Assembly (NCBI RefSeq): GCF_002995495.1
Contig: NZ_PVZV01000007.1
Coordinates: forward strand, 496,001 to 560,000
Reading direction: 5' to 3'
DNA: 64,000 nucleotides
Origin: Actinocorallia populi
Lineage (GTDB): Bacteria > Actinomycetota > Actinomycetes > Streptosporangiales > Streptosporangiaceae
This document shows positions 51,292 through 60,224 of the stretch, one piece after another. Below the pieces are notes generated by a model. That model saw nothing but the letters and a program-made list of their open reading frames with translations. It had not been told where the DNA came from and ran no database searches. Each line of letters begins with the position of its first letter. Position 1 is the first letter of the stretch. The translations under genes were made by a program, and so were the position numbers.

Positions 51292-51504
51292 TCACCGATT
51301 CCCCGCCCTGGACCGCAATCCGTCCACCCGGCGCCGCAACTCGCGCTGCCGCGGCTCCAGCCTCCGGCGGGTGCGCTCCAGCTCCCGACCGAGCCCCCTG
51401 GCACCCAGGAACACCCGGAAGGCCGCGTACGACAACGCGCCCAACCCCACGAAACCCAGCACCACCGACACCATCGCCCAAGCCACACCCGAACGGTAGC
51501 GCAC
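51292..51504 (-). CDS. Small membrane-anchored protein between pafC and tatA
   Basis: The 70-residue product has one N-terminal helix (GVAWAMVSVVLGFVGLGALS) followed by a basic amphipathic tail (RELERTRRRLEPRQRELRRR) that could form a coiled coil. It starts at GTG 51504 or GTG 51486. Position and shape recur in actinobacterial tat-paf regions, but no function is known. The 140 nt between it and tatA hold the tatA promoter. Confidence 0.55.
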   Translation of the reverse strand: MRYRSGVAWAMVSVVLGFVGLGALSYAAFRVFLGARGLGRELERTRRRLEPRQRELRRRVDGLRSRAGNR

Positions 51505-51540
51505 CCCTGCGGCCCCCGGGATCAGACCCGCGACACCGCC

Positions 51541-52497
51541 TCAGGCGTACAGCGCCAGCGCCCGCTCGGCGTCCCGGCGGATCCCCTCGGCCAGCTCCAC
51601 CGGAGCCACCACCCGGCCCTGCTCCCCCAGCCGCAGCGCCAGCGAACGCACCCACCGCGCGTCCGACGTCAGCAGCACCACCCGCAACCGGCCCTCACCC
51701 AGCTCCTCCACCCGCTCGCACGGGTAGTAGTCCGCCACCCAGCGGCCCGACGGAGTCAGCTCCAGCGTCGCCCGAACATCACTGGCCGACCCCTGGAACA
51801 GGCCGCCGTCCAGATCCCTGCGCTCGGCGCCCGCCGGAACCTCCGCCGGCAGCTCCAGCACCTCCGCCTCCAGGATCTGGTCCATCCGGAACAGGCGCAC
51901 CGCCTCCGCCCGCCGGCACCAGCCCTCCAGGTACGTACGGCCGTCCACCACCAGCACCCGCATCGGATCGACGTCCCGCTCGGTGTTCTCGTCCCGGCCC
52001 GCCACGTAGTACACCAGCCGCAGCCGGCGCTCCTCGCGCAGCGCCCGCTGCACCACGCCCAGCGACCCCGTCCGCGGATCCACGTCCACCGACAGCTGCC
52101 GCGCCGCCGCGGCGGCCTCCCCCGCCGCCGCCTCCAGCTTGGCGACCAGCCGCGTCAACGCGTCGCGCTCGGCCGACCCCGGCAGCTCCGCCAGCATCCG
52201 CAACGCCACCAGCAGCGCCGCCGCCTCGTCCGCGCCCAGCCGCAGCGGCCTGCTGATCGACTCCGCCTCGCTGACCGTGATCTCCCCGCCCTCGTACGAC
52301 AGGTCGATCGGGCAGTACGGATCCGGCGAACGCAGCTCCAGGCACCACAGCAGGTTCAGGTCGTCCTGAAGCTGGCGCTCGGAGACCCCGAACGCCTCCG
52401 CGGCCTCGGACATGCTCACCGTCTCCCGCGCCACCACGTACGGCACCAGCGCCAGCAACCGCGTCAACCTGTCCGCCGACGTCGACGACGACCTCAC
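51541..52497 (-). CDS. pafC: PafC, WYL-domain transcriptional regulator
   Basis: The 318-residue regulator has an N-terminal winged helix (about 8-60: LTRLLALVPYVVARETVSMSEAAEAFGVSERQLQDDL, in parts), a WYL sensor domain (about 150-230: LRLVYYVAGRDENTERDVDPMRV, then YLEGWCRRAEAVRLFRMDQI, parts) and a C-terminal WCX extension. PafB and PafC act as a heterodimer that activates the RecA/LexA-independent DNA-damage response in mycobacteria. GTG start overlaps the pafB stop by 4 nt. Confidence 0.92.
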   Translation of the reverse strand: MRSSSTSADRLTRLLALVPYVVARETVSMSEAAEAFGVSERQLQDDLNLLWCLELRSPDPYCPIDLSYEGGEITVSEAESISRPLRLGADEAAALLVALRMLAELPGSAERDALTRLVAKLEAAAGEAAAAARQLSVDVDPRTGSLGVVQRALREERRLRLVYYVAGRDENTERDVDPMRVLVVDGRTYLEGWCRRAEAVRLFRMDQILEAEVLELPAEVPAGAERRDLDGGLFQGSASDVRATLELTPSGRWVADYYPCERVEELGEGRLRVVLLTSDARWVRSLALRLGEQGRVVAPVELAEGIRRDAERALALYA

Positions 52498-53435
52498 GAC
52501 AACACCCCCTTCAACTGCCGGATCACTGCCTCCCGCAGATCCGGCGGGTCCACCACCAGCACATCATCGGCGAACCGCGCCAGACTCGCCGCCAGGAACT
52601 CCACGTCCCACACGTGCAGCTCGGCCTCGTCCCACGCCTCGTCCACCCCGGCGACCGACACCGCCCACCGCCGCACGCCCAGCGCCCTGCCCCGGCGCAG
52701 GCGCACCCGCGCCGACCGGCGCTCCGCGGGCCGCTCCTCGCGCTCGAACGCGATCTTCCGGATGTCGACGTCCTCGGGCACCCGCACCGCGCCCTCCGGC
52801 CCCTGCGCCACGACCTCGCCCAGCACACGGCTCAACCGGAACACCCGCGGCGCCCGGCGCACCCGGTCGTACCCCACCAGGTACCAGCGGCCGCGGCCCG
52901 AGGTCAGCCCCCACGGCTCCACCAGGCGGCGCTGCGGCTCGCTGCGGCCCATCGCCCGGTAGTCGAACGACACCACGCGGCCGTCCCGCACCGCCTCGTA
53001 CAGGGCGGGGAACGCCGGCTCGTCCGTGCCCACCCGCGGCTCCAGCACCGAGGACCCCTCGGGATCCGTCTCGATCCCCGCCGCCCGCAGCTTGAACAGC
53101 GCACCCGAAGCCGCCTCGGCCAGGTTCGTCTGCTTCCACACCCGCGCCGCCAGGCCCAGCACCGCCGCCTCGTCCGACGTCAGGTGCAGCTCCGGCAGCT
53201 CGTAGGCCTGCGGCGGGATCCGGTACCCCGTCTCGTCCTCCTCGGCCCCGACCTCCAACGGAATGCCCAGCTCGCGGAGCTCCTCCTTGTCGCGTTCGAA
53301 CATCCGTTTGAACGCCTCGTCGGACTCCGGATAACCGGGGACCGCCTGCCTGATCTGCGCCGCCGTCAGATACCGCCGGGTCGCCAGCAGGCACACCACC
53401 AGATGCAGCAGACGGTCGGTCTTTCGCCGTGACAT
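52494..53435 (-). CDS. pafB: PafB, WYL-domain transcriptional regulator
   Basis: The 313-residue partner of PafC has an N-terminal helix-turn-helix (RRYLTAAQIRQAVPGYPESDEAFKRMFERDKEEL, in parts), a WYL domain (VVSFDYRAMGRSEPQRRLV and GRWYLVGYDRVRRAPRVFRLSRV, parts) and a WCX tail. ATG 53435 is preceded by GGGAGGTGG. PafBC senses DNA damage, probably by single-stranded DNA binding to the WYL domain, and the name reflects only its place beside pafA. The two genes overlap and are translated together. Confidence 0.92.
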   Translation of the reverse strand: MSRRKTDRLLHLVVCLLATRRYLTAAQIRQAVPGYPESDEAFKRMFERDKEELRELGIPLEVGAEEDETGYRIPPQAYELPELHLTSDEAAVLGLAARVWKQTNLAEAASGALFKLRAAGIETDPEGSSVLEPRVGTDEPAFPALYEAVRDGRVVSFDYRAMGRSEPQRRLVEPWGLTSGRGRWYLVGYDRVRRAPRVFRLSRVLGEVVAQGPEGAVRVPEDVDIRKIAFEREERPAERRSARVRLRRGRALGVRRWAVSVAGVDEAWDEAELHVWDVEFLAASLARFADDVLVVDPPDLREAVIRQLKGVLS

Positions 53436-53464
53436 TCCGCACCACCTCCCTCGCACCGAAACGC

Positions 53465-53478
53465 TACCGTCTACAACG
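53465..53478 (+). promoter_or_regulatory. -10 element of a probable leaderless promoter
   Basis: TACCGT (53465-53470), 7 nt before the GTG at 53478, with no Shine-Dalgarno. Confidence 0.5.
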
Positions 53479-54554
53479 TGATCCGATGGCGCAAAGGCAG
53501 AGTGGAAGAGATCCGGCGCACCTGGCCCGGAGCGGTCGAACTGCGGGTGACGATCGACGGGGAGGACGCCAGGGCCCTGGCCTACCCCGCCCTCGTCGGC
53601 CGCCCCGAGCCCGGCGACACCGTCCTGCTCAACACCACGGCCCTGGCGATGGGCCTGGGCACCGGCGGCTACGCCATGGTCGTGGCCGTCCCCGACCGGC
53701 TCCCGCCCGACCCCACAGGCCCCGGCCACCTCGTCAAGGCCCGCTACACCCCCCTGCAGGCCACCGTCCTGGGCGCCGACGAACAGGACTCCCCCCACCA
53801 CGACCTGCTCGCCGAAGCCGACTCCCTGCACGGCATGCCCGTCCTCGTCGCCGACCTCCACTCGGCGCTGCCCGCCCTGCTGTCCGGCCTCCTGCTGGAA
53901 CGGCCCGGCACCCGCGTCGTCTACGTCATGCCCGACGGCGGCGCGCTGCCGTCCTGGTTCTCCATGTCCATCGCCCAACTCAAGGAGGCCGGCGCCCTCG
54001 CCGCCTGCGTCACCACCGGACAGGCCTTCGGCGGCGACCTCGAGACCGTCACCGTCCACACCGGGCTGCTCGCCGCCCGCCTCATCCTGGACGCCGACGT
54101 CGCCGTCCTCGCCCAAGGCCCCGGCAACCTCGGCACCGGCACCCGCTGGGGCTTCTCCGGCGTCACCGCCGGAGAAGCCGTCAACGCCGCCGCCACGCTC
54201 TCCGGACGGCCCGTCGCCTCACTGCGCGTCAGCTCCGGCGACGCCCGGCAGCGCCACCAGGGCGTCTCCCACCACAGTCTCACCGCCTACGGGCGGGTCG
54301 CCCTCACCCGCGCCGACGTGCCCGTCCCCGAACTCCCCGGCGAGTTCGGCGCCCGGGTCGCCCGGCAGGCCGAGGCCCTCCGCGAACGCCACACCCTCGT
54401 CCCCGTGCCCGTCGACGGCCTCGAAGACGCCCTGCGCGCCGACGAGAAGGCGTGGGGCGTGCGGATGTCCACCATGGGCAGGCGGCTCGACGGCGACCTG
54501 GAGTACTTCCTCACCTGCGCCGCCGCCGGCCGCCACACCGCCTCACTGCTGTGA
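53478..54554 (+). CDS. DUF3866 family protein
   Basis: The 358-residue protein of unknown function is typical of actinobacterial pafB-pafA regions. Visible family segments: RWRKGRVEEIRRTWPGAVELRV at the start (parts), VLLNTTALAMGLGTGGYAMV, HLVKARYTPLQ, LVADLHSALPAL, VYVMPDGGALPSWFS and VAVLAQGPGNLGTGTRWGFSG. The conserved polar Gly-rich segments look enzymatic, but no known catalytic set is seen. It is transcribed against its neighbours, diverging from pafB by 42 nt. Confidence 0.82.
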   Translation: MIRWRKGRVEEIRRTWPGAVELRVTIDGEDARALAYPALVGRPEPGDTVLLNTTALAMGLGTGGYAMVVAVPDRLPPDPTGPGHLVKARYTPLQATVLGADEQDSPHHDLLAEADSLHGMPVLVADLHSALPALLSGLLLERPGTRVVYVMPDGGALPSWFSMSIAQLKEAGALAACVTTGQAFGGDLETVTVHTGLLAARLILDADVAVLAQGPGNLGTGTRWGFSGVTAGEAVNAAATLSGRPVASLRVSSGDARQRHQGVSHHSLTAYGRVALTRADVPVPELPGEFGARVARQAEALRERHTLVPVPVDGLEDALRADEKAWGVRMSTMGRRLDGDLEYFLTCAAAGRHTASLL

Positions 54555-54559
54555 GACCG

Positions 54560-54584
54560 GGCCCGGGCGCCCCGCGCCCGGGCC
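54560..54584. terminator. Bidirectional hairpin between DUF3866 and FKBP genes
   Basis: Perfect 11-bp stem GGCCCGGGCGC (54560-54570) and GCGCCCGGGCC (54574-54584) with a 3-nt loop, ending just before the FKBP stop. Confidence 0.8.
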
Positions 54585-54586
54585 GC

Positions 54587-55516
54587 TCAGTACACGCCCA
54601 GGACGTCGATCACGTACACCAGGGTGTCGTCGGCCTTGATCCCGTACTTCGGCAGGCCCTTCACCTTCAGGTCCGCGTCCCCGTACGCCTTGTCCGGCGG
54701 AGCCACCACCATCAGCCGGCTGCCCGCCGTCCTGCCCACCAGCGCCTCGTCCCAGCCCTTGATCACCAGGCCCTGGCCGATCACCGAGGCGTACACCCTG
54801 CCGTCCGACCACGACGAGGAGAACACCTTGCCGTCCCGCCACAACGCGCCCACGTACTGGATCGCCACCAGGCGGCCCGGCCGGATCTCCGCGCCCGGAC
54901 CGCGCTTGACGGTCTCCACCACCAGCTCCTCGGGGGCCGGGCCGTCCGGCACCGCCACCCCCGGCACCGCACCCGCCGTCACCTTCGGCAGACCCGCCTT
55001 CTCCAGGCCCTGATCCGACTCCACCGTCGCGCTCTTGGCATGCGCGGCGACCACGTCCAGCACGTAGACCAGCGAGTCCTCACCGCCGATCTGCAGCCGC
55101 GGGGCGCCCTTGTCCCCGTAGCCGTCCTCCGGCGGGATCACCGCGACCACCCGCGACCCGACCTTCGCCCCCACCAGCGCCTTCTTCAGGCCCTTCACCA
55201 GATTCCACGTCGGAAACGACGAAGGCACCCCGCCCTGATAGCTGCTGCCGATCAGCGTCGAAGTGCCGCCCTTCTTCCAGACGTAACCCGCGTAGTCCGC
55301 GACGACCAGATCACCGTCGCCGACCTCCCGGCCCGAACCCTCGATCCGGGTCTCCACCTGGAACACCTCCGGCGGCGCCTCGCCCTTGGGGAACTCCACC
55401 TCGGGCCGCTGCCCGAACTCCCCCTCCACCGCCACACCCGGCTCGTCCCCCCCGCAGGCGGTCAACGACACGGCCAACAACACGGAGACGGCCAGCGACC
55501 CGGCAAAACGACGCAT
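54587..55516 (-). CDS. Lipoprotein with two FKBP-type peptidyl-prolyl isomerase domains
   Basis: The 309-residue exported protein has a signal peptide with a lipobox ending at C21 (SLTACG). Domain 1 (about 60-170) and domain 2 (about 185-308) each show FKBP strands: VADYAGYVWKKG, VGSRVVAVIPPEDGYGDKG and LVYVLDVV in the first; VAIQYVGALWRDGKVFSSSW, VIKGWDEALVGRTAGSRLMV and LVYVIDVLGVY in the second. It should catalyse prolyl isomerisation of exported proteins at the membrane surface. ATG 55516 is preferred over the TTG before it. It is transcribed after pafA but has a folded region between. Confidence 0.9.
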   Translation of the reverse strand: MRRFAGSLAVSVLLAVSLTACGGDEPGVAVEGEFGQRPEVEFPKGEAPPEVFQVETRIEGSGREVGDGDLVVADYAGYVWKKGGTSTLIGSSYQGGVPSSFPTWNLVKGLKKALVGAKVGSRVVAVIPPEDGYGDKGAPRLQIGGEDSLVYVLDVVAAHAKSATVESDQGLEKAGLPKVTAGAVPGVAVPDGPAPEELVVETVKRGPGAEIRPGRLVAIQYVGALWRDGKVFSSSWSDGRVYASVIGQGLVIKGWDEALVGRTAGSRLMVVAPPDKAYGDADLKVKGLPKYGIKADDTLVYVIDVLGVY

Positions 55517-55545
55517 CAATGGATACCTCGGAGATCACAAAGGAA

Positions 55546-55616
55546 GGACGGGCTGTAACCCTACCGGTCCGTAACTCTTTGAACGAGGGTTACAACCCGG
55601 TAAAAACAGCCCGTCC
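55546..55616 (-). terminator. Long folded repeat between pafA and the FKBP gene
   Basis: GGACGGGCTGT (55546-55556) pairs with ACAGCCCGTCC (55606-55616). Overlapping it, TGTAACCCT (55554-55562) pairs with AGGGTTACA (55586-55594). Together one 17-nt arm can pair completely, with a bulge in the other arm. It lies 6 nt after the pafA stop and 30 nt before the FKBP start, so it probably ends pafA transcripts; on the minus strand TTCCTTTG follows. Confidence 0.6.
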
Positions 55617-55621
55617 CGCCC

Positions 55622-56980
55622 CTACATCCCCGCGATCAACTTGTCGACGCGCTCATCCACCGAACGGAACGGGTCCTTGCACAACACCGTCCGCTGCGCC
55701 TGGTCGTTCAACTTCAGATGCACCCAGTCCACCGTGAAATCACGGCGCTTCTCCTGGGCCTTCTTGATGAACTCCCCGCGCAGGCGCGCCCGCGTCGTCT
55801 GCGGCGGCACCGACTTCGCCTCGAAGATCGCCAGATCCTTCGTGACCCGCTCCACCGCGCCCCGCTTCTCCAGCAGGTAGTACAGCCCGCGGCCCCGATG
55901 CACATCGTGGTACGCCAGATCCAGCTGCGCCACCCGCGGACTCGACAACGGCAGATCGTACTTCCGCCGGTACCGCTCGATCAGCTGGTACTTCGTCACC
56001 CAGTCGATCTCCCGCGAGACCAGATCCAGATCCCCCGTCTCCACCGCCGTCAACGTCCGGTCCCACAGCTCCAGCACCCGCTGGACCGTCGGATCCGGAC
56101 CACGCCGGTCCATGAAGTCCTTCGCCTTGGAGAAGTACTCCCGCTGGATCTCCAGCGACGAGGCCTCCCGCCCGTTCGCCAGCCGCACCTTCCGCCGGCC
56201 CGTCATGTCATGCGACACCTCGCGGATCGCCCGGATCGGGTTCTCCAACGTCAGATCCCGCATCACCACCCCGGCCTCGATCATGCGCAACACCAGATCG
56301 GTGGCCCCGACCTTCAGCAACATCGTCGTCTCCGACATGTTGCTGTCGCCCACGATCACATGCAGCCGGCGGAACCGCTCCGCATCCGCATGCGGCTCGT
56401 CCCGCGTATTGATGATCGGACGAGAACGCGTCGTCGCACTCGACACGCCCTCCCAGATGTGCTCCGCCCGCTGCGACACGCAGTACACCGCACCCCGCGG
56501 CGTCTGCAGCACCTTGCCCGCACCGCAGATGATCTGCCGCGTCACCAGATACGGAATCAGCACATCCGCCAGCCGGCCGAATTCCCCGTGCCTGCCCACG
56601 AGATAGTTCTCATGGCAGCCATAGGAGTTGCCCGCCGAATCCGTGTTGTTCTTGAACAGATAGATGTCCCCGGCGATGCCCTCCTCCCGCAGACGCCGCT
56701 CGGCGTCCACCAGAAGACCCTCCAGGATCCGCTCACCCGCCTTGTCGTGCGTGACCAGATCGACCACGCTGTCGCACTCAGGCGTCGCATACTCAGGATG
56801 ACTGCCGACGTCCAGATAGAGCCGCGCCCCGTTCCGCAGGAACACGTTGCTACTCCGGCCCCATGACACCACCCGGCGGAACAGATAACGCGCCACCTCA
56901 TCAGGTGACAACCGCCGCTGCCCGCGGAAGGTGCAGGTGACCCCGTACTCGTTCTCGAGCCCGAAAATGCGCCTGTCCAC
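55622..56980 (-). CDS. pafA: Pup-protein ligase PafA
   Basis: The 452-residue glutamine-synthetase-like enzyme uses ATP to join the C-terminal Glu of Pup to substrate lysines. Motifs are FGLENEYGV (nucleotide/metal), [15 protein letters not shown] with the catalytic Asp, [31 protein letters not shown] and [19 protein letters not shown]. The typical C-terminal domain ends with [14 protein letters not shown]. The GTG start lies 6 nt after TAGGGT. It is separated from prcA by 166 nt that hold a T-tract terminator and G-rich DNA. Confidence 0.97.
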   Translation of the reverse strand: MDRRIFGLENEYGVTCTFRGQRRLSPDEVARYLFRRVVSWGRSSNVFLRNGARLYLDVGSHPEYATPECDSVVDLVTHDKAGERILEGLLVDAERRLREEGIAGDIYLFKNNTDSAGNSYGCHENYLVGRHGEFGRLADVLIPYLVTRQIICGAGKVLQTPRGAVYCVSQRAEHIWEGVSSATTRSRPIINTRDEPHADAERFRRLHVIVGDSNMSETTMLLKVGATDLVLRMIEAGVVMRDLTLENPIRAIREVSHDMTGRRKVRLANGREASSLEIQREYFSKAKDFMDRRGPDPTVQRVLELWDRTLTAVETGDLDLVSREIDWVTKYQLIERYRRKYDLPLSSPRVAQLDLAYHDVHRGRGLYYLLEKRGAVERVTKDLAIFEAKSVPPQTTRARLRGEFIKKAQEKRRDFTVDWVHLKLNDQAQRTVLCKDPFRSVDERVDKLIAGM

Positions 56981-56992
56981 ACCTCGACCCTA
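56981..56992 (-). promoter_or_regulatory. -10 element of a probable leaderless pafA promoter
   Basis: Minus-strand TAGGGT (56992-56987), 6 nt before the GTG at 56980. GAGGT in the gap is too close to act well as a Shine-Dalgarno. Confidence 0.45.
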
Positions 56993-57044
56993 TGCGCCCC
57001 CAGCCCTAAATGGCAGCCTCCCGCACCCACCATTCTCATGACCG

Positions 57045-57071
57045 CCCCCCGCTTCCCCCAAAAATCCCCCC
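57045..57071 (-). other. G-tract cluster (possible G-quadruplex) upstream of pafA
   Basis: On the minus strand runs of 6, 5 and 6 guanines (57071-57066, 57059-57055, 57050-57045) are separated by short A/T-rich loops. It lies between the prcBA terminator and the pafA promoter. Folding is inferred. Confidence 0.35.
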
Positions 57072-57082
57072 GAAAACCACCA

Positions 57083-57121
57083 GAAAAAACACAGCGGGAC
57101 CGCCCCGACGGAAAACCCCGC
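57083..57121 (-). terminator. Intrinsic terminator of the prcB-prcA unit
   Basis: Minus-strand GCGGG (57121-57117) pairs with CCCGC (57098-57094), followed within a few bases by TGTGTTTTTT. A T-tract terminator is unusual among the hairpins in this window. The stem is short, so strength is uncertain. Confidence 0.5.
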
Positions 57122-57146
57122 CAGGACGGCCCCACCCGCGAAACCC

Positions 57147-57860
57147 TCAGCCCTCCGCGGCGGCGTCCCCCCGCGAAGAAGCCAGCAACTCATCGATCCG
57201 CGACGCCGGCAACCGCCGGAACAGACGGCGATCCCGGTTGCGATCCAGCACCGCCACCTCCAGCTTCTCCGCCTCCAGCACCCGCTCCGCGTCCTGCTGC
57301 TGCAACGCGTACACCGCGACCTGCATCGCCTCCGACAGGGACTCCCCGTCCCGGTAACGCTCCTTCAGCGCCGTCGCCACCGCGTCCGCGGCACCGCCCA
57401 TCGCCACGAAACCATGCTCGTCCGCCACCGAACCGTCGAACGTCAACCGGTAGATCTGGTCGCCGTCCGCGTCCTCGCCCACCTCCGCCACGACCAGCTC
57501 CACCTCGTACGGCTTCGTCTGCTCCGTGAAGATCGCACCCAGGCTCTGCGCGTACGCGTTCGCCAACCCCCGCGCCGTCACATCCGAACGGTCGTACATG
57601 TACCCGTTCACATCCGCGTACCGCACACCCGCGAGACGCAACTGCTCGAACTCGTTGTACTTGCCCACCGCCGCGAACGCGATCCGGTCGTAGATCTCCG
57701 AGATCTTGTGCAACGCCCGCGACGGGTTGTCCGCCACGAACAGGATCCCGTCGTCGTACTGCAGGACCACCACCGAACGGCCCCGCGCGATCCCCTTCCG
57801 CGCGTAGTCCGCGCGGTCCTTCATCTGCTGCTCTGGCGCGACGTAGAACGGCATCGTCAT
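57147..57860 (-). CDS. prcA: 20S proteasome alpha subunit PrcA
   Basis: The 237-residue alpha-ring subunit begins [20 protein letters not shown], the gate-forming N-terminus of actinobacterial PrcA. It continues with [39 protein letters not shown] and a C-terminal acidic tail. Alpha subunits are not proteolytic; they form the rings that dock Mpa through its C-terminal GQYL. GGAGG precedes the ATG. It lies 33 nt after prcB. Confidence 0.97.
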   Translation of the reverse strand: MTMPFYVAPEQQMKDRADYARKGIARGRSVVVLQYDDGILFVADNPSRALHKISEIYDRIAFAAVGKYNEFEQLRLAGVRYADVNGYMYDRSDVTARGLANAYAQSLGAIFTEQTKPYEVELVVAEVGEDADGDQIYRLTFDGSVADEHGFVAMGGAADAVATALKERYRDGESLSEAMQVAVYALQQQDAERVLEAEKLEVAVLDRNRDRRLFRRLPASRIDELLASSRGDAAAEG

Positions 57861-57893
57861 CTTCTCGACCTCCTTGGGGGAATACCGGAACCG

Positions 57894-58736
57894 TTAACGC
57901 AGCGGGGCGTTCGGACCGCCCGGCGCACCATGCCGGGCCTCCACCACCGCCCGCGCCAACTCACCCACATCACCGTCCGGCACCCGCCGGTACCCCTCAT
58001 CGGTGATCTCCGCCAGCACCGGGAAGATCCCCCGCGTCAGATCCGGCCCGCCCGTCGCCGAGTCGTCGTCCGCCGCGTCGTACAGCGCCTGCACGCACAC
58101 CAGCGCCGCGTCCTCACGCGACAGATCCGGCCGCCACAACTTCTTCAACGCGCCCCGCGCGAACACCGAACCCGACCCGATCGAGTGGAAGTCGTGCTCC
58201 TCGTACCGGCCGCCCGCGGCGTCGTACGAGAAGATCCGCCCCGCGCCCCGCTCCAGGTCGTAACCCGCGAACAACGGCACCACCACCAGGCCCTGCATCG
58301 CCATCCCCAGGTTCCCCCGGATCAGCGTCGCCAGCCGGTTCGCCTTCCCCTCCAGGGACAGCAGCCGGCCCTCCATCTTCTCGTAGTGCTCCAGCTCCAC
58401 CTGGAACAGCCGCGTCATCTCCAGGCCGATGCCCGCGGTCCCCGCGATCGCCACCGCCGAGTACTCGTCCGCCGGGAACACCTTCTCGATGTCCCGCTGC
58501 GCGATCACGTTCCCCGCCGTCGCACGGCGGTCGCCCGCCATGATCACACCGCCCGGGAACGTCACCGCCACGATCGTCGTCGCGTGCGGGATGTCCAACC
58601 GCTCCGCACCCCCCTGCACCGTCCGGTTCCCCGGAAGCATCTCGGGCCGGTAGGCCCCCAGAAAGTCAGCGAAAGACGACGACCCCGAGTTCATGAAGAC
58701 CCCCGGAAGACCACCGCTCATCGGCACGGACGCCAT
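57894..58736 (-). CDS. prcB: 20S proteasome beta subunit PrcB
   Basis: The 280-residue precursor has a propeptide of about 52 residues. Cleavage before T53 in HATTIVAV exposes the nucleophilic threonine. Other catalytic residues are in [12 protein letters not shown] (Asp and the following segment) and [11 protein letters not shown] with the active-site lysine. [15 protein letters not shown] is also conserved. ATG 58736 is chosen for its strong GGAAGGAG Shine-Dalgarno; an ATG at 58787 would add 17 unlike residues. It follows the endonuclease gene by 41 nt. Confidence 0.97.
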   Translation of the reverse strand: MASVPMSGGLPGVFMNSGSSSFADFLGAYRPEMLPGNRTVQGGAERLDIPHATTIVAVTFPGGVIMAGDRRATAGNVIAQRDIEKVFPADEYSAVAIAGTAGIGLEMTRLFQVELEHYEKMEGRLLSLEGKANRLATLIRGNLGMAMQGLVVVPLFAGYDLERGAGRIFSYDAAGGRYEEHDFHSIGSGSVFARGALKKLWRPDLSREDAALVCVQALYDAADDDSATGGPDLTRGIFPVLAEITDEGYRRVPDGDVGELARAVVEARHGAPGGPNAPLR

Positions 58737-58777
58737 GCGACTCCTTCCCCAGCACGCCGGTAGAACCTGCCTCGACC

Positions 58778-59641
58778 CTACTGACATTTGACCTCTGTGC
58801 GCATGCCGCGAGATCTTCCCCCAGTCCGCTCACGGCGAACCACCCGTAACCGCAGGAGCCCTTCCGCAACCGGAATGTGACCCAACTTGTGCCACAGCAG
58901 GTACGACCGCGCCCGCTCCAGCCGCCTCCAGCAGTCGCCCGCCTTCCCGAGCAACGTGTTGCAGTTGAAGCAGAGCAGCTCCCGCACCTCGCCCGTCTCA
59001 TGGTCGTGGTCGACGTGCTCGGCGGGCCCCTCGCAGCAGATCGCGCACAGCCCGTCCTGGAACTCGAACATCTTCCGCACGTCCTCGGGCGTCAGCCCGT
59101 AGGAGCGCTTCAGGTGGTCGCGAGCGCCCCGCTCCTTCCGGCACGCCTTGCACGCCGACGCCAGGCCATCCTTCGTCTGTCGGTTCTTGTCCCATCTCTC
59201 ATGCGGCACCGCCTGCTCGCACGAGGGGCACCACTTGAAGCCCTCGGGCACCTCGACACGTTCGCGGATCTTCCGGCCCTCCCGTTCGGCCCTCTCCCGG
59301 TAGGTGCGGTTCGACCGGACCCGCGTACAGGGTTTGCAGTAGAAGCCATGCCCGTCGGGATATCCCTTGTTTCGCCCGAATTCCTCGGACGCCTTAACCT
59401 CTCCACAGTCCGGGCACTTCTTTCCGTTTGCGATGACTTCTTCTGGCGAGATCGGCTTCCGAATCTCCTTCCCCAACGCGGCCAGTCGCTTCTCACGACG
59501 AGCACGCGCCGCCGCACTGGTGCACGGCCTGCACCGGCGCGAGAGATTGTCCCGCTGACTCAGATCGACGCTGAAATCCAAAAGCGGTTTGTCCAGTTCG
59601 CACCCTGGGCAGCGCTTTGTGCGCAGTTCCTGTTCGTTCAT
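58778..59641 (-). CDS. Endonuclease VII-like HNH protein with zinc-ribbon repeats, inside the Pup-proteasome operon
   Basis: The 287-residue product has three CxxC...CxxC zinc modules: CPGC/CRPC (about 11-41), CPDC/CKPC (about 75-105) and CPSC/CKAC (about 135-162). A recombination endonuclease VII domain follows (about 185-245): [20 protein letters not shown] with the HNH-type His/Asp residues, then [11 protein letters not shown]. Related enzymes in phage T4 cut branched DNA. It lies between pup and prcB on the same strand and with close spacing. The start ATG 59641 is the first in good codon context; upstream reading is not protein-like. Role in pupylation or in DNA repair is unknown. Confidence 0.82.
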   Translation of the reverse strand: MNEQELRTKRCPGCELDKPLLDFSVDLSQRDNLSRRCRPCTSAAARARREKRLAALGKEIRKPISPEEVIANGKKCPDCGEVKASEEFGRNKGYPDGHGFYCKPCTRVRSNRTYRERAEREGRKIRERVEVPEGFKWCPSCEQAVPHERWDKNRQTKDGLASACKACRKERGARDHLKRSYGLTPEDVRKMFEFQDGLCAICCEGPAEHVDHDHETGEVRELLCFNCNTLLGKAGDCWRRLERARSYLLWHKLGHIPVAEGLLRLRVVRRERTGGRSRGMRTEVKCQ

Positions 59642-59757
59642 GCCCGGAAGAGTAAACCAAAGCACAAGGCCCGCACAGGGATTCGAAAGATTTCCCCGTG
59701 CGAGCCTTGGAAGATAAGGGAGCGGCAATAACATCCGAATCAATTCGGACTTTTGCC

Positions 59758-59967
59758 TCACTGGCCCCCTTTTTGGACATAACTCCGAATGAAGTCCTCG
59801 GCATTCTCCTCGAGGACCTCATCAATCTCATCGAGAATTGCGTCGACATCGTCCGAGAGCTTCTCGTGGCGCTCCTGAACTTCGGAAGAGGCATCGGTGG
59901 TGGTCTCTTCGACCTCTTCGGTCTGGCGGGTGGTCTGCTTCTGTCCGCCGGTGTCCTTGGTGGCCAT
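59758..59967 (-). CDS. pup: Prokaryotic ubiquitin-like protein Pup
   Basis: The 69-residue disordered tag begins MATKDTGGQKQ and has an acidic helical middle (VQERHEKLSDDVDAILDEID) that Mpa coiled coils grip. It ends YVQKGGQ. The C-terminal Gln must be deamidated to Glu by Dop before PafA can use it. GGGAGGAG precedes the ATG. It has its own promoter, separated from dop by a 15-bp hairpin. Confidence 0.97.
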   Translation of the reverse strand: MATKDTGGQKQTTRQTEEVEETTTDASSEVQERHEKLSDDVDAILDEIDEVLEENAEDFIRSYVQKGGQ

Positions 59968-59988
59968 TGGGGCTCCTCCCGTACGTGC

Positions 59989-60013
59989 CGCGTTACGCCG
60001 TCGCGTTACGCCG
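59989..60013. repeat. Tandem 12-bp direct repeats in the pup leader
   Basis: CGCGTTACGCCG occurs at 59989-60000 and again at 60002-60013, one base apart. On the minus strand these lie just after a TAGGGT element (60019-60014) and 22 nt before the pup start, so they fall at the start of the leader. Confidence 0.6.
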
Positions 60014-60019
60014 ACCCTA
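60014..60019 (-). promoter_or_regulatory. -10 element of the pup promoter
   Basis: Minus-strand TAGGGT, about 47 nt before the pup ATG. The -35 is weak. It begins a transcript separate from dop. The remaining 60020-60224 shows no gene. Confidence 0.4.
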
Positions 60020-60224
60020 CCCGCGGCCTTCACGCGGTAGTAGGCACGTGCTTCCGCCCTTAGCGGAGTGGCCCGGAGGGTCCTTACGGTTATCGCCTTC
60101 CGCTGCGATTCCGAAACGGGCAAAGTGACCAGGAGTTCGGCGGGGCCTCAGCGTCCCCGTGGGGGCCTGGGCGCGCGGACGGCGGGAACGGGTGTTCGAC
60201 GCCGCGTGCGGGGCTCTGGGACGG

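Noticed and set aside
57045-57130. Small coding gene between prcA and pafA
   Set aside because: Frames here translate into Pro/Arg/Lys low-complexity strings with no Shine-Dalgarno. The DNA shows terminator and promoter features instead.
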